Made by a program: the position numbers and the translations under genes. The notes beneath the pieces were generated by a model. That model saw only the letters and a list, made by a program, of their open reading frames with translations. It was not told the DNA's origin and made no database searches. A stretch of DNA of 50,886 nt from Halorubrum vacuolatum (GTDB lineage: Archaea > Halobacteriota > Halobacteria > Halobacteriales > Haloferacaceae), in NCBI RefSeq assembly GCF_900188065.1, contig NZ_FZNQ01000018.1, positions 1-50,886 of the forward strand, given 5' to 3'. This document shows, piece after piece, positions 1-8,696 of this stretch. The stretch's first letter is position 1; each line of letters starts with the position of its first letter.

Positions 1-544
1 GATCGTTCGGGTCAAAACACCATTGCATGGTCTATATGGTGTCCGATGCATCCAGCGTTCCGGATGACACCGAACTACCAAGGCTCACATCAGATCTCCT
101 CTTACGCCGGAGCGCAGGGGGCGAGACCCTCATGTCGGTGAATCGGCGTGGCCGATTCGGCGAAACCGGGCCGAGTTGAACGGCCCGAGTTCGCGGATGC
201 GTTCTTCGCATTACCTCCGAACCCCGTTATACACTTAAGGGCGTCGGAACGGTTTCGCCGGCCCCGGTGGCCGGGCGTCGCCCCCCACGGTGGGAGGCAC
301 CTCGCATTTGGATCGAATCCCGGGATGTACTTAATCCCGTCGAACCATCGCCGCCACGTCACGGGGTTTCACGGACCGTGGTCGATCCGCTTCCATGGGG
401 CCACCGTGGAACTCGTGGGTGGGTAGCTTCCGATATTCGTGGATCACAGCCGTAGCGCGTGGGTGAAAAAGCGTGAACGGTAGTGCGTTCGAGGACGGGT
501 CGCGTCCCTGAGTGTATCGATGGCGCCTCCGGACGGGTCGGCGG
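1..544. other. Left-end stretch with no recognised gene
   Basis: I find no convincing protein or RNA gene here. The open frames present are short, arginine-rich or antisense-like and lack the acidic composition of real haloarchaeal proteins. There is a TATA-like element near 224-235 and several short GC palindromes between 240 and 300, but no tRNA or known ncRNA signature. The stretch follows the 3' end of the leftward MC1 gene, so it may hold its terminator and the flank of a gene outside the window. Confidence 0.4.
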
Positions 545-874
545 TTATTCCTCGTCGAGGTACTCGATCCCCTGTTTCGAGACGTTTGCCTTGGTGATCG
601 AGTCGAGATCGTTGAGCCAGAAGTCGTCGTCGGTCTCGTCAACCTCCGGCGCGTCGTCCTCCCACGCCCACGCCTCGTACTCGTGAACCTTCTTCGTCCC
701 CTTCTCACGGAGTCGGATCGTCGTCCGGTCCGCCTCGTCCTCCGAGGATGCCGGGTCAAGCGTCCGGGCGGCTTTCAACGCGGCCTGTCGGGGCATGTTG
801 CCGGAGAACTCGCTCGGTTCGGACCCGTCCTCCTCGCGGAGGGCGAAATTTCGTTTACCGTCTTCACGTACCAT
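545..874 (-). CDS. Non-histone chromosomal protein MC1
   Basis: This 109-residue protein belongs to the MC1 family of small monomeric archaeal chromatin proteins that bind and sharply bend DNA. The family core is clear: RNFALREEDG near residue 8, PRQAALKAA near residue 28, TIRLREKGTKKVHEYEAW near residues 52-69, and a C-terminal LD..TKANVSKQGIEYL stretch. An acidic insert (DPASSEDEAD) around residues 40-49 fits halophilic adaptation. The start is supported by a GGAGG ribosome-binding site at 882-886, seven bases before the ATG, and a TATA box near 911-920. Its position about 10 kb from the origin, near PolD and Orc1, groups chromatin and replication functions together. Confidence 0.93.
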   Translation of the reverse strand: MVREDGKRNFALREEDGSEPSEFSGNMPRQAALKAARTLDPASSEDEADRTTIRLREKGTKKVHEYEAWAWEDDAPEVDETDDDFWLNDLDSITKANVSKQGIEYLDEE

Positions 875-881
875 GGTTTTG

Positions 882-922
882 CCTCCATGTCAATCCAACA
901 CATAATCCGTTATAAATATATC
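882..922 (-). promoter_or_regulatory. MC1 promoter and ribosome-binding site
   Basis: On the minus strand a TATA box (TATATTTATA, plus-strand 911-920) is followed by a GGAGG element at 882-886 and the MC1 ATG at 874. The spacing predicts a leadered mRNA. That is uncommon in this window, where most genes appear leaderless, and it suggests strong translation of MC1. Confidence 0.6.
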
Positions 923-1279
923 GGAGAAATGAAAGCTAACCGGGAGGTCGTTTATATACTACCCCGGAGTGGGCGTCCGGTTTTCACGGGTTTCGTCGAC
1001 CGGTTCGGTGGATCACGCCCGAAAACGACCGGCTGACGCTCGCCGATCCGGCCCGCGCGCGGGGGGTTTCTCGTCCCCAAACGGAGCGGTCGAGCGTATT
1101 CTGGAGCACATCGATCCCCAACCCATTCGGTAAAGCCGATCGGAACCGGGCGAAACCGAGCGAGATCCACCCGGATACGACACACGCCGTTCCATCGAGT
1201 CGGTCGCGACATCAGCGATGGGAACCGGTAAACAACACTTATGTACCTCCTGCGGTCAAGTTCGACCCAGATACCGGCG

Positions 1280-1483
1280 ATGGTCCGCAAGAAGAAGCTC
1301 AGCCCGAGTGGCGCCAAAGACGAGGACGGCGAATATCACAACGTCCACGTGAACCTCCACGAGGACGAACTCGCCGTCGCCGGCATGGAGATCGGCGACG
1401 AGGTGTTCGTACGGGTCCGTGACGGGAAGATCATCATCCAGAAGGCCCAGTCCGATCCCGAGGATCTGGAACACGACTTTTAA
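1280..1483 (+). CDS. Small AbrB/SpoVT-like protein
   Basis: A 67-residue protein with a basic N-terminus (MVRKKKLSPSG) followed by alternating strands, VHVNLHEDELAVAGMEIGDE then VFVRVRDGKIIIQKA. This resembles the swapped-hairpin AbrB/MazE DNA-binding fold. Such proteins are usually dimeric transcription regulators or antitoxins, but no toxin gene lies beside it. I chose the internal ATG because the frame upstream has no coding character and a TATA-like CTTATGTA at 1236-1243 fits this start. The C-terminus is acidic. Function is inferred from fold only. Confidence 0.7.
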   Translation: MVRKKKLSPSGAKDEDGEYHNVHVNLHEDELAVAGMEIGDEVFVRVRDGKIIIQKAQSDPEDLEHDF

Positions 1484-1510
1484 ACACGTCCGCGGGCCGG
1501 GGCGGAAATT

Positions 1511-1592
1511 AGCTGATAGCAGGCGCTAAGCCCCCTCCCTCAAGGAGCCGCCAACGGCGGCGAGTAGGCAGGGGTAGTTCACTACTCCGGGG
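1511..1592 (+). repeat. Solo IS200/IS605-type end (site A)
   Basis: A structured GC-rich segment downstream of the AbrB-like gene. It has a perfect CCGCC/GGCGG hairpin at 1548-1560, an outer near-palindrome pairing CCCCTCCCT with AGGCAGGGG, and a small GTAGT/ACTAC hairpin near 1575-1586. I recall closely similar sequence at the 3' ends of haloarchaeal IS1341/TnpB elements, where it forms the guide-RNA scaffold. No tnpB is present here, so this would be a solo end or orphan guide RNA. The family assignment is from memory and is only moderately secure. Confidence 0.5.
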
Positions 1593-1695
1593 TGGAGGAA
1601 TGGACGACATCGGGGTGGGCGGACGGACTACTCCGTGGTAGGCGGACGGACCGCACGTCGCCGGATTGATACACATCCGGAGCGTCGACCCGACG

Positions 1696-2751
1696 ATGAC
1701 CGTCTACGACCTGGTAAAACCGGCGCTGTTCTCGTTGCCGCCGGAGACCGCCCACGGCATGACCCACCGCCTGCTCCGTGCCGCACAGGGAACCCCCATC
1801 GAGGACCGGGTCCGGAACCGCTACGTCGTTTCGGATCCCCGATTGGCGGTGAACGCGTTCGGGCTGACGTTTCCGGGGCCGGTGGGCGTCGCCGCCGGGT
1901 TCGATAAGAACGCGGAGATCCCTCGAATGCTCGCGGCGCTCGGGTTCAGCCACGTCGAGATCGGCGGCGTTACCGCGGAAGCCCAACCGGGAAACCCCAA
2001 ACCACGGCTTTTTCGCCTCCGTGACGATCGCGCGCTCATCAACCGCATGGGCTTCAACAACCACGGAGCCGACCGGATCGGCCGGCGACTGGAATCGGAG
2101 CCCCATCCCGGGGTCCCCCTCGGCGTGAACATCGGGAAATCGAAGTCGACGCCGCTCGCGGAGGCACCCGCCGACTATCGGTACACCTACGAACGGGTGG
2201 CCAATGCTGGCGACTACTTCGTCGTCAACGTGTCGAGCCCGAACACGCCGGGGCTTCGGGAGCTCCAGAACCGCGACGCGCTCGAACGGATCATCGACGA
2301 GCTCGTCGATGCCGGCGCAAGCCCGCTCCTTATCAAGCTCTCGCCGGACCTGCCGAAGCCGGCCATCGAGGACGCGCTGGGCGTCATCGACGAGTTCGAC
2401 CTCGACGGCGTCATCGCAACGAACACGACCGTTTCACGCCCGGACACGCTGCAAAGCCCGGAGCGTGCCGAGCGGGGGGGCCTCTCCGGGGATCCGATCG
2501 AGGAGACCGCCACGGAACTCGTCCGATTCGTCGCCGAACGAACCGACGTGCCCGTGATCGGCGTCGGCGGCGTTTCGGATGCCAACGGGGCCTACGAGAA
2601 GATCCGTGCGGGCGCGTCGCTGGTCCAGCTGTACACCGGACTCGTCTACGAGGGACCGGGACTGGTCCATGACATCCACGAGGGGATACTCGACCGGCTC
2701 GACCGCGACGGATTCGATTCGGTGACCGACGCCGTCGGGGCCGATTTATAA
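1696..2751 (+). CDS. pyrD: Dihydroorotate dehydrogenase (quinone), class 2
   Basis: This 351-residue flavoprotein oxidises dihydroorotate to orotate in pyrimidine synthesis. It is recognised by VGVAAGFDKNAE (residues about 54-65), NRMGFNNHG, the active-site segment VNVSSPNTPGLR with the serine base typical of the membrane-associated class 2 enzymes, LIKLSPDL, ATNTT, and the FMN-phosphate loop VIGVGGV. Class 2 enzymes pass electrons to quinone. The ATG at 1696 was preferred over one ten codons upstream because the family begins near MTVYDLVKPALF and a TATA-like TTGATACA at 1665-1672 would give a leaderless mRNA from it. It stands alone, not in a pyr operon. Confidence 0.95.
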   Translation: MTVYDLVKPALFSLPPETAHGMTHRLLRAAQGTPIEDRVRNRYVVSDPRLAVNAFGLTFPGPVGVAAGFDKNAEIPRMLAALGFSHVEIGGVTAEAQPGNPKPRLFRLRDDRALINRMGFNNHGADRIGRRLESEPHPGVPLGVNIGKSKSTPLAEAPADYRYTYERVANAGDYFVVNVSSPNTPGLRELQNRDALERIIDELVDAGASPLLIKLSPDLPKPAIEDALGVIDEFDLDGVIATNTTVSRPDTLQSPERAERGGLSGDPIEETATELVRFVAERTDVPVIGVGGVSDANGAYEKIRAGASLVQLYTGLVYEGPGLVHDIHEGILDRLDRDGFDSVTDAVGADL

Positions 2752-2780
2752 CTAATCAACCGCAACCGCCCGAAACCGAT

Positions 2781-5408
2781 CTACGGCTCGTTCCGGACGA
2801 TAACGACCACGTCGTCGGCTTCGAGGAACGCACCCTCGCCCTGATACCGACGCTCCTTTTCGACGGTGAACTCCTCGCCGCTCAGCGTCACGTCCGCGAC
2901 GTGCAGGTCGTCGCCGTCGATCTCGTAGGCGCCCTCCGCGAGCGCACCCTCGATGGTCCCGACCTCGTTCCCGTATTTCGGGCCGACGGTCGCATAATCC
3001 AGATCGATCCCGGAGACGACGGTTTCGACCGGCGGCTCCGCGTCCGGATGGACCGTCAGATCCGAGACGTGCATCACCCCGGTGATGTCGGCTTCGAACC
3101 CGCGGACATCGGCGTACACCTCGACCGCATCGAGGTCGGCGTTGAGCGGGAGTTGGTGTTCGCTTTTATATCGGCGAAGCGCACCGACGACGGCGATTGC
3201 GGCCGCACCGCCCGCCCGATCCGCTTCAAGCCCGAGGGGCGTTGGCCAGTCGGCCAGGTGAACCGAGTCCGCTGCGTCGCCGTCGGCCCCCTCGGCGTAC
3301 ATCTCGTGCCAAAGCTCCTCGGTGACGTGTGCGAGGAGCGGCGCGAACAGTTTGAGGAACCGGCGGTGGGCGGTTCGCAGGGTGTAGGCGGCGGCGTCGT
3401 CCTCGCGCGCTTTGGCGATCTCGAGGTAGTCGTCACAGAACGTCCCCCAGAAGAACGACCGAAGCCCGTCACGAGCCTTCGAGAACTCCCGGTTTTCCAG
3501 TCTGGCCGTAACCCGTTCGATCTCGTGATCGAGTTCGGCGAGCAGCCAGCGATCGATCGCCTGCAGCTCGTCGGAGTCGGGCGCTTCCGGATACGGATCG
3601 GGTGCGAGCGACTCGACGAGTTTCGAGGCGTTCCAGAGCTTTCGTATCAGCTTCTCGCCCGCACGAAGCCCCTTCTCTTGATACGGAAGGTCGTCGCCGA
3701 TGGCGGAGCCGGCCGCCCAGTATCGCGCGGCGTCGACGGGATACTTCTCCATGACTGCGTCCGGTTCGACGACGTTCCCCTTCGATTTCGACATCTTCTC
3801 GCGGTTCTCATCGAGCACCATCCCGTTGATCATCGTCGAGTCGAACGGGACCTCCCCGGTGTGTTCATAACACTTGATCACCGTGTGGAACAGCCAGAAG
3901 GAGATGATGTCGTGCCCCTGTGGCCGGACGTCCATCGGATAGATCTCCGGCCGTTCCATGGTGAACTCCTCGGCGGCGGCGTCCCAATCCCAGCCGGCGT
4001 TGATAAGCGGCGTCAGCGACGACGTCGCCCACGTGTCGAAGACGTCGTTCTCGGGGACGAATTCCTCGCTTCCGCAATCCGGACACGCGTCGACGGGCGG
4101 GTCATCCGAGAGCGGGTCGACCGGGAGGGCCTCCTTTTCGGCGAGTATTTCGCGATCGCAGTCCGCACAGTACCACACCGGGAAGGGGATCCCAGAGGAC
4201 CGCTGTCGGGAGATGAGCCAGTCCCATTGGAGCCCCTCGACCCAGTGTTTATATCGTGTGAACATCTTCTCCGGGAACCACTCCATCTCGCGGCCGGCCT
4301 GCAGGTACTCCTCGCGCTTGTCGAGCACCTCGACGTACCACTGTTCGGTGACGAGGAACTCGACGCTCGTCCCGCACCGTTCGTGGACGTTGACGGCGTG
4401 TGAGATCGCCCGTCGGTCGGCGAGCGCGTCCGCGTCGTCGAGGTCCGCCACGATGGCCTCGCGTGCCTCGCCGGCGTGCAGTCCCTCGTATTCGTCGGCG
4501 ACCGCGGTCATGTGTGCGGACTCGTCGATAGCGACCCGAAGATCGAGGTCGTGGATCTGGTACCACTCGATGTCGTTCTGGTCCCCGAATGTACAACACA
4601 TCACGATGCCGGAGCCGGTGTCCATGTCGACACGCTCGTCGGCGAGGATGGGAACCTGGTGGCCGAAAAGCGGGATCTCCGCGTGGTTTCCGACCAGATC
4701 CTCGTTGGATTCGTCGTCCGGATGGACGAAGACGGCGACACACGCCGGAAGCAACTCGGGACGGGTGGTCGAGATGATGAACGGCTCCTCGGTCTCTGCG
4801 ACCGTGAACTCGATGTCGTGGAAGTGTGAGTCCTGCTCGTCGTCCTCGGTTTCGACCTGCGAGATGGCGGTTTCACACTCCGGACACCAGATCGCGGGGG
4901 CCTCCTCGCGATACTCACGGCCCTGTTCGTAGAGGTCGATGAACGAGAGCTGTGAGACGCGTTGGACCTCCGGCGAGATCGTCCGGTAGGTGTTGTTCCA
5001 GTCGATGGAGAGGCCGACTCCCTGCATCTTCTCGGTGAACTCCGCCTCGTACGCCTCACACACCTCCCGGCACATCCGCTGGAACTCCCGGCGCTCGAAG
5101 TCCTGATGGCGGACGTCGAGTTCGCGCTCGGCGAGCCGTTCGGAGGCGATCCCGTTGTCGTCGTAGCCGAACGGGTAGAACACCTCGCCGTCGTGCATTC
5201 GGTGGAACCTGGCGACGACGTCCTGAAGGATGGAGCCGTAGACGTGTCCCCAGTGGAGGCTGCCGGAGACGGTCGGTGGCGGGGTGTCGATGGCGAAAGC
5301 GGTGTTCGGATCGACTGGCTCGTCGGGGTAGGCGTAGGTCTCCTCGTCGACCCAGCGACGCTGCCAGTACGGCTCTGCGGCGTCGGGGTCGTACTCTCCG
5401 CTGGGCAT
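2781..5408 (-). CDS. valS: Valyl-tRNA synthetase
   Basis: This 875-residue class I aminoacyl-tRNA synthetase charges tRNA-Val. The HIGH-type motif appears in PPPTVSGSLHWGHVY near residue 45 and the KMSKS loop in ENREKMSKSKGNVVEP near residue 535. Between them lie the CP1 editing domain (TTRPELLPACVAVFVHP) and zinc-binding pairs (CPEC, CADC, CPDCG). The C-terminal part carries the anticodon-binding helical bundle (DRWLLAELDHEI). The start MPSGEYDPDAAEPYWQRRW matches the archaeal family. A longer reading frame adds a non-conserved basic extension and was rejected. A TATA-like CGTTAAGG about 30 nt upstream suggests a leaderless mRNA. Confidence 0.97.
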   Translation of the reverse strand: MPSGEYDPDAAEPYWQRRWVDEETYAYPDEPVDPNTAFAIDTPPPTVSGSLHWGHVYGSILQDVVARFHRMHDGEVFYPFGYDDNGIASERLAERELDVRHQDFERREFQRMCREVCEAYEAEFTEKMQGVGLSIDWNNTYRTISPEVQRVSQLSFIDLYEQGREYREEAPAIWCPECETAISQVETEDDEQDSHFHDIEFTVAETEEPFIISTTRPELLPACVAVFVHPDDESNEDLVGNHAEIPLFGHQVPILADERVDMDTGSGIVMCCTFGDQNDIEWYQIHDLDLRVAIDESAHMTAVADEYEGLHAGEAREAIVADLDDADALADRRAISHAVNVHERCGTSVEFLVTEQWYVEVLDKREEYLQAGREMEWFPEKMFTRYKHWVEGLQWDWLISRQRSSGIPFPVWYCADCDREILAEKEALPVDPLSDDPPVDACPDCGSEEFVPENDVFDTWATSSLTPLINAGWDWDAAAEEFTMERPEIYPMDVRPQGHDIISFWLFHTVIKCYEHTGEVPFDSTMINGMVLDENREKMSKSKGNVVEPDAVMEKYPVDAARYWAAGSAIGDDLPYQEKGLRAGEKLIRKLWNASKLVESLAPDPYPEAPDSDELQAIDRWLLAELDHEIERVTARLENREFSKARDGLRSFFWGTFCDDYLEIAKAREDDAAAYTLRTAHRRFLKLFAPLLAHVTEELWHEMYAEGADGDAADSVHLADWPTPLGLEADRAGGAAAIAVVGALRRYKSEHQLPLNADLDAVEVYADVRGFEADITGVMHVSDLTVHPDAEPPVETVVSGIDLDYATVGPKYGNEVGTIEGALAEGAYEIDGDDLHVADVTLSGEEFTVEKERRYQGEGAFLEADDVVVIVRNEP

Positions 5409-5567
5409 TATTGGATACGGCTTCCGGCGGTTCCCCCTTAACGGCCTCGGTTGTGTGGGGAAGCCGGTCGGTGATACCCAACGTTTCCAAACGGGTACCC
5501 CGTTCATTTCAAGTGGAGATCGGTTAGTGGGCAGTGGTCGCGAGGGCAGTTCGATGGATCGGACCCG

Positions 5568-7361
5568 TTACCCCCGGGAGAACTGGCGGACGGTCATCTC
5601 GAGCGTGTCGAGGTCGAGGATCGGCGCGAACCCGGCGTCGGGATCGATGTTGACGGATTTCTGGAAGTCGGTCTGTGCCTGCCAGCAGCCGGAGTTCACC
5701 GCGAGAACGTTGTGGTACTTCCGCCAGCCGAGTTTGTGGACGTGGCCGGCGTGGAAGACGTCGGGGACGTTTTCGATGACGAGGTAGTCGCGCTCCTCGG
5801 GCGCGACCCGGGTACGACCGCCGAACTGCGGCGCGACGTGGCGCTTTTTGAGCAGTTGGCACATCGCCTTCTCGGGTTCATCGTAGCTCGCCTTCTCCGC
5901 TGGAAGTTCGGCGATCACCTCATCGAGGGAGACGCCGTGGTACATCAGGATCTCCACCCCTTCGAGGCTGACCGTGGCCGGGTTCGAGACGATCCGGGCG
6001 TCGTGGACGTCCATGATCGACCGGAGTTCGTCGTTGAAGCCGGGCTGTGGCTCCGCGAGCCTGACGGCGTCGTGGTTGCCGGGGATCATGACGATCTCGG
6101 TGTCCCCCGGAACGTCCTTGAGGTGCTCGGCGAACGCCTCGTACTGATCGTAGATGTCGACGATCTCGAGCTCCTCGTCCTGGTTCGGGTAGACCCCGAC
6201 GCCCTCGACCATGTCGCCCGCGATGAGCAGGTACTCGACCGGCGCGGCCTCCGGCGTGTGTAGCCAGTCGGTAAAGCGGTTCCATGCCTCGAGCATGAAC
6301 TCGTCGCTGCCGACGTGGACGTCGGAGATGAGCGCCGCCTGCACGTGGCGGTCCGCGAGGGTCGGCCGGCGGCTGTGTGGGACGTCCGGGAAGTGAAGCG
6401 AATCGACGAAGAGGATACCCGCGTCGTCCGCGAGCGTTCCCTCGACCGCGATACACTCGTCCGTGAGGATCTCGTCGACGACGTCCGCGAGGCCCTTGTT
6501 TTTCATCACGAGCGCGGGGAAGGTTCCGGTCGTGTCCTCCAGTTCGATGAGCCAATGGCCGGATTTCGTCGAACGGACGTCGTTCACTAATCCGATCATC
6601 GCGGCGTCGCTCCCCCCCGGCATATCCGCGATCGCCGTCGCCGGTCGATGGTTGACACGGCCCCGAAGGATCTTCGAGAGCCGCTCGTATCGATCCCGGA
6701 ACGTCCGAACGAAGTCGTCGTACTCGCCGGTGCCCGTGCTCCGGCCGGTCATGTCGTTGCCGATCTCGAGCTCCCGAGCCGATGGATCCCGTCGATGTTC
6801 GGAGCGACACCGATCGGGGGAGTCACCGACGGAGTCGGCCTCCTGTTCGCTTTCGGTCCCCTGTTCACTTTCCCGCTTCGACCCCTTCGTTTCGACTGGA
6901 ATTTCCCCCGATCCATCCCCGCCGGTCTGCCCACTGTCGTCGGGTACTTTACCTCCAGTTGAAACGGAGGGGGTGTCGGTGGAGACGGAGGAGGTGTCGG
7001 TGGGGACAGAGGACGTATCGGTGGGGACAGAGGACGTATCGGTGGAGTCGGTACGAGCGCCGGGATCCGCGGGTCCGTCGTCGACATCGTCGATATCGGC
7101 GACAGTGGATTCGAAAGAAGGGGATGGATCGCCCCCTTCGGATCGCCCTTCGATCACCGATCGGACGTGATCTGCGGTGATCCGAAGGGCGTGATCCGGC
7201 GCGTGTTCCACGACGGCGTCGATGGCGTCTCCGGGTTGTTCGGCGTTCGCGAGCAACGTGACGGCCTCACGTTCCGCGTTGTATCCACGTTCGGTCAGCT
7301 CGCGAACGATCCGAACGGTTGACTCCAGCGGCACAGTACCGCGAAGGTCAGCCGGCGTCAA
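5568..7361 (-). CDS. polD1: DNA polymerase D small subunit (DP1)
   Basis: This 597-residue subunit provides the 3'-5' proofreading exonuclease of the archaeal replicative polymerase PolD and partners the large subunit DP2, which is not in this window. The calcineurin-like phosphoesterase motifs are intact: ISDVHVGSDEF (about 345-355), LLIAGDMVEG (about 378-387), MIPGNHDAV (about 425-433), YHGVSLDEV and GHVHKLGW near the C-terminus. An OB-fold region precedes them. Residues about 100-205 are an acidic Ser/Thr-rich linker that contains four copies of a seven-residue repeat (TDTSSVP type) from a 21-bp tandem repeat, and also an embedded ORB-like sequence. The subunit looks longer than usual because of this linker. 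Confidence 0.96.
   Translation of the reverse strand: MTPADLRGTVPLESTVRIVRELTERGYNAEREAVTLLANAEQPGDAIDAVVEHAPDHALRITADHVRSVIEGRSEGGDPSPSFESTVADIDDVDDGPADPGARTDSTDTSSVPTDTSSVPTDTSSVSTDTPSVSTGGKVPDDSGQTGGDGSGEIPVETKGSKRESEQGTESEQEADSVGDSPDRCRSEHRRDPSARELEIGNDMTGRSTGTGEYDDFVRTFRDRYERLSKILRGRVNHRPATAIADMPGGSDAAMIGLVNDVRSTKSGHWLIELEDTTGTFPALVMKNKGLADVVDEILTDECIAVEGTLADDAGILFVDSLHFPDVPHSRRPTLADRHVQAALISDVHVGSDEFMLEAWNRFTDWLHTPEAAPVEYLLIAGDMVEGVGVYPNQDEELEIVDIYDQYEAFAEHLKDVPGDTEIVMIPGNHDAVRLAEPQPGFNDELRSIMDVHDARIVSNPATVSLEGVEILMYHGVSLDEVIAELPAEKASYDEPEKAMCQLLKKRHVAPQFGGRTRVAPEERDYLVIENVPDVFHAGHVHKLGWRKYHNVLAVNSGCWQAQTDFQKSVNIDPDAGFAPILDLDTLEMTVRQFSRG
6880..6902 (-). promoter_or_regulatory. ORB-like sequence inside polD1
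   Basis: Read on the minus strand this is TTCCAGTCGAAACGAAGGGG plus flanking bases. It matches the ORB just upstream of the orc1 leader (10599-10621) at about 20 of 23 positions. It lies in the disordered-linker part of polD1, about 3.7 kb from that ORB, and encodes V-E-T-K-G. It could bind Orc1 or be chance in a low-complexity region. The G-string typical of the core ORBs is absent. Confidence 0.4.
6971..7054. repeat. 21-bp tandem repeat, about four copies, in polD1
   Basis: About four head-to-tail 21-bp units of the form GGTGTCGGTGGAGACGGAGG, with variants, lie inside polD1. The period is seven codons, so the reading frame is kept and the protein gains TDTSSVP/S-type repeats in its linker. 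Confidence 0.85.
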
Positions 7362-7451
7362 AGCCGTTCCGGACGCCGGCCGGGAAGCTGACCACGATCC
7401 GTGAAACCGCGACCCGGAGACTTATCAACGGAACCCGCCAAATCCGGTGCA

Positions 7452-8555
7452 ATGGACCCTGCCGATCGGTCGCCAGCGGATGACGAGGCGGCCGAGGGGA
7501 CGGACGGAACCGATCCGGATGAACGGTCCGATCGGTCGACCGCTTCTCCCGACAAGCATGAGGGCACTGCGTCTCCCGACAAGCATGAGGACACTGCGTC
7601 TCCCGACAAACATGAGGACACTACGGCGAAACCCGGACCCGACCAGCGGGCCGAACGAACGGACGTATCCGATCGAACCGACGTGGTCGCTGGGGACGAC
7701 GGTCGGGAGGAACCCACCGGGAGTAGTGACTCGGTAGAAACGATCGGGAGCGACGATCCGAAATCTTCCGAGCGTATGCCCGTCGAGCGGCGCCGCCTGT
7801 GGGAACGGTTCCGGCATGACGCTGAAGGGCCGTTGATGTGGTTCCGCGAGATGCTCTCAAGCGCGCTCATCGTGCTGCTCATCGGGCTGGTACTGTTCGG
7901 GCTGAGCGGCGTGTGGCCACCGATGGTCGCCGTGGAGTCGGGAAGCATGGAGCCGAACCTGGAGATCGGCGACCTCGTTTTCGTGACCGAACCCGGACGG
8001 TTCGCACCCGATGCCGCGGACAACGATGTCGGGGTCGTCACATATGAGGTCGGTCAAGAGGCCGATTATCGGTCGCTCGGGTCGTATGGCTCCGTGGTCA
8101 TCTTCCAACCGCCCGATCGGGTCGGATCGCCGATCATCCATCGGGCCATGTTTCACGTCGAGGAGGACGAAGACTGGTATGATCGGGCCGATGAGGAGTT
8201 CCATCAAGCCGACAACTGTTCGGAGCTTCGCAACTGTCCGGCACCCCACGACGGCTACATCACGCTCGGGGACAACAACGCCAGATACGACCAAGTGACC
8301 GGCCTAACCGAGCCCGTCAAAGCCGAGTGGGTAACGGGCGTCGCGAGGGTTCGCGCGCCGTACCTCGGCTATATCCGACTCATCGCGACCGGCCAGGTCG
8401 CGATCGGCGACCTCCTCCCCGGCAGCCTCGTCATCGATCCGGCCCTCGAACGTCCATCGCCGATCGCTCAGACCGCACCTGATCGAACCGATGCCGGCTT
8501 CGTGAGCGCTTACCAGAACGCCGTAGAAACCTGTGCAGTCAACGGGGGCGGGTGA
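7452..8555 (+). CDS. sec11: S26 signal peptidase I (Sec11-like)
   Basis: This 367-residue membrane serine protease would cut Sec signal peptides on the outer membrane face. A single membrane segment lies at about 137-155 (SALIVLLIGLVLFGLSGVW). It is followed by the catalytic serine in MVAVESGSMEPNLEIGDLV (Ser about 165), a histidine in SPIIHRAMF as expected for the archaeal/ER type that uses His rather than Lys, and the conserved YITLGDNNARYDQ box. The cytoplasmic N-terminal 120 residues are acidic and disordered, with three SPDKHE[GD]TA repeats. The ATG at 7452 is preferred because a TATA-like CTTATCA near 7420 gives a leaderless start there. An upstream ATG at 7401 is possible. Confidence 0.9.
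   Translation: MDPADRSPADDEAAEGTDGTDPDERSDRSTASPDKHEGTASPDKHEDTASPDKHEDTTAKPGPDQRAERTDVSDRTDVVAGDDGREEPTGSSDSVETIGSDDPKSSERMPVERRRLWERFRHDAEGPLMWFREMLSSALIVLLIGLVLFGLSGVWPPMVAVESGSMEPNLEIGDLVFVTEPGRFAPDAADNDVGVVTYEVGQEADYRSLGSYGSVVIFQPPDRVGSPIIHRAMFHVEEDEDWYDRADEEFHQADNCSELRNCPAPHDGYITLGDNNARYDQVTGLTEPVKAEWVTGVARVRAPYLGYIRLIATGQVAIGDLLPGSLVIDPALERPSPIAQTAPDRTDAGFVSAYQNAVETCAVNGGG
7545..7625. repeat. 27-bp tandem repeat, three copies, in sec11
   Basis: Units start at 7545, 7572 and 7599 and share TCTCCCGACAAGCATGAGG with few changes. Each encodes nine residues, SPDKHE[GD]TA, in the cytoplasmic tail of the signal peptidase. The near identity of the copies suggests recent expansion. Confidence 0.9.
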
Positions 8556-8696
8556 GGATCACGGAGGTGACGCCACGGGCGAGTATCACGGAGTCATCGA
8601 AACGGTCGATCTCGACCCGCAATCGAGAGCATTACCGTCCTGACTCTTCGTTGAATTCGCGTAGGTGAATTGAACCGAGAAGGTCGATCGACGGGA

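Noticed and set aside
303-325. tRNA T-arm-like GGATCGAATCCCGG
   Set aside because: The loop lacks the T of the TTC signature and no acceptor, D or anticodon arms can be drawn around it.
2901-4403. 500-codon plus-strand frame opposite valS
   Set aside because: It is antisense to a fully supported ValS, has no family motifs and has the basic, Arg/Val-rich look of a reverse-frame shadow common in high-G+C genomes.
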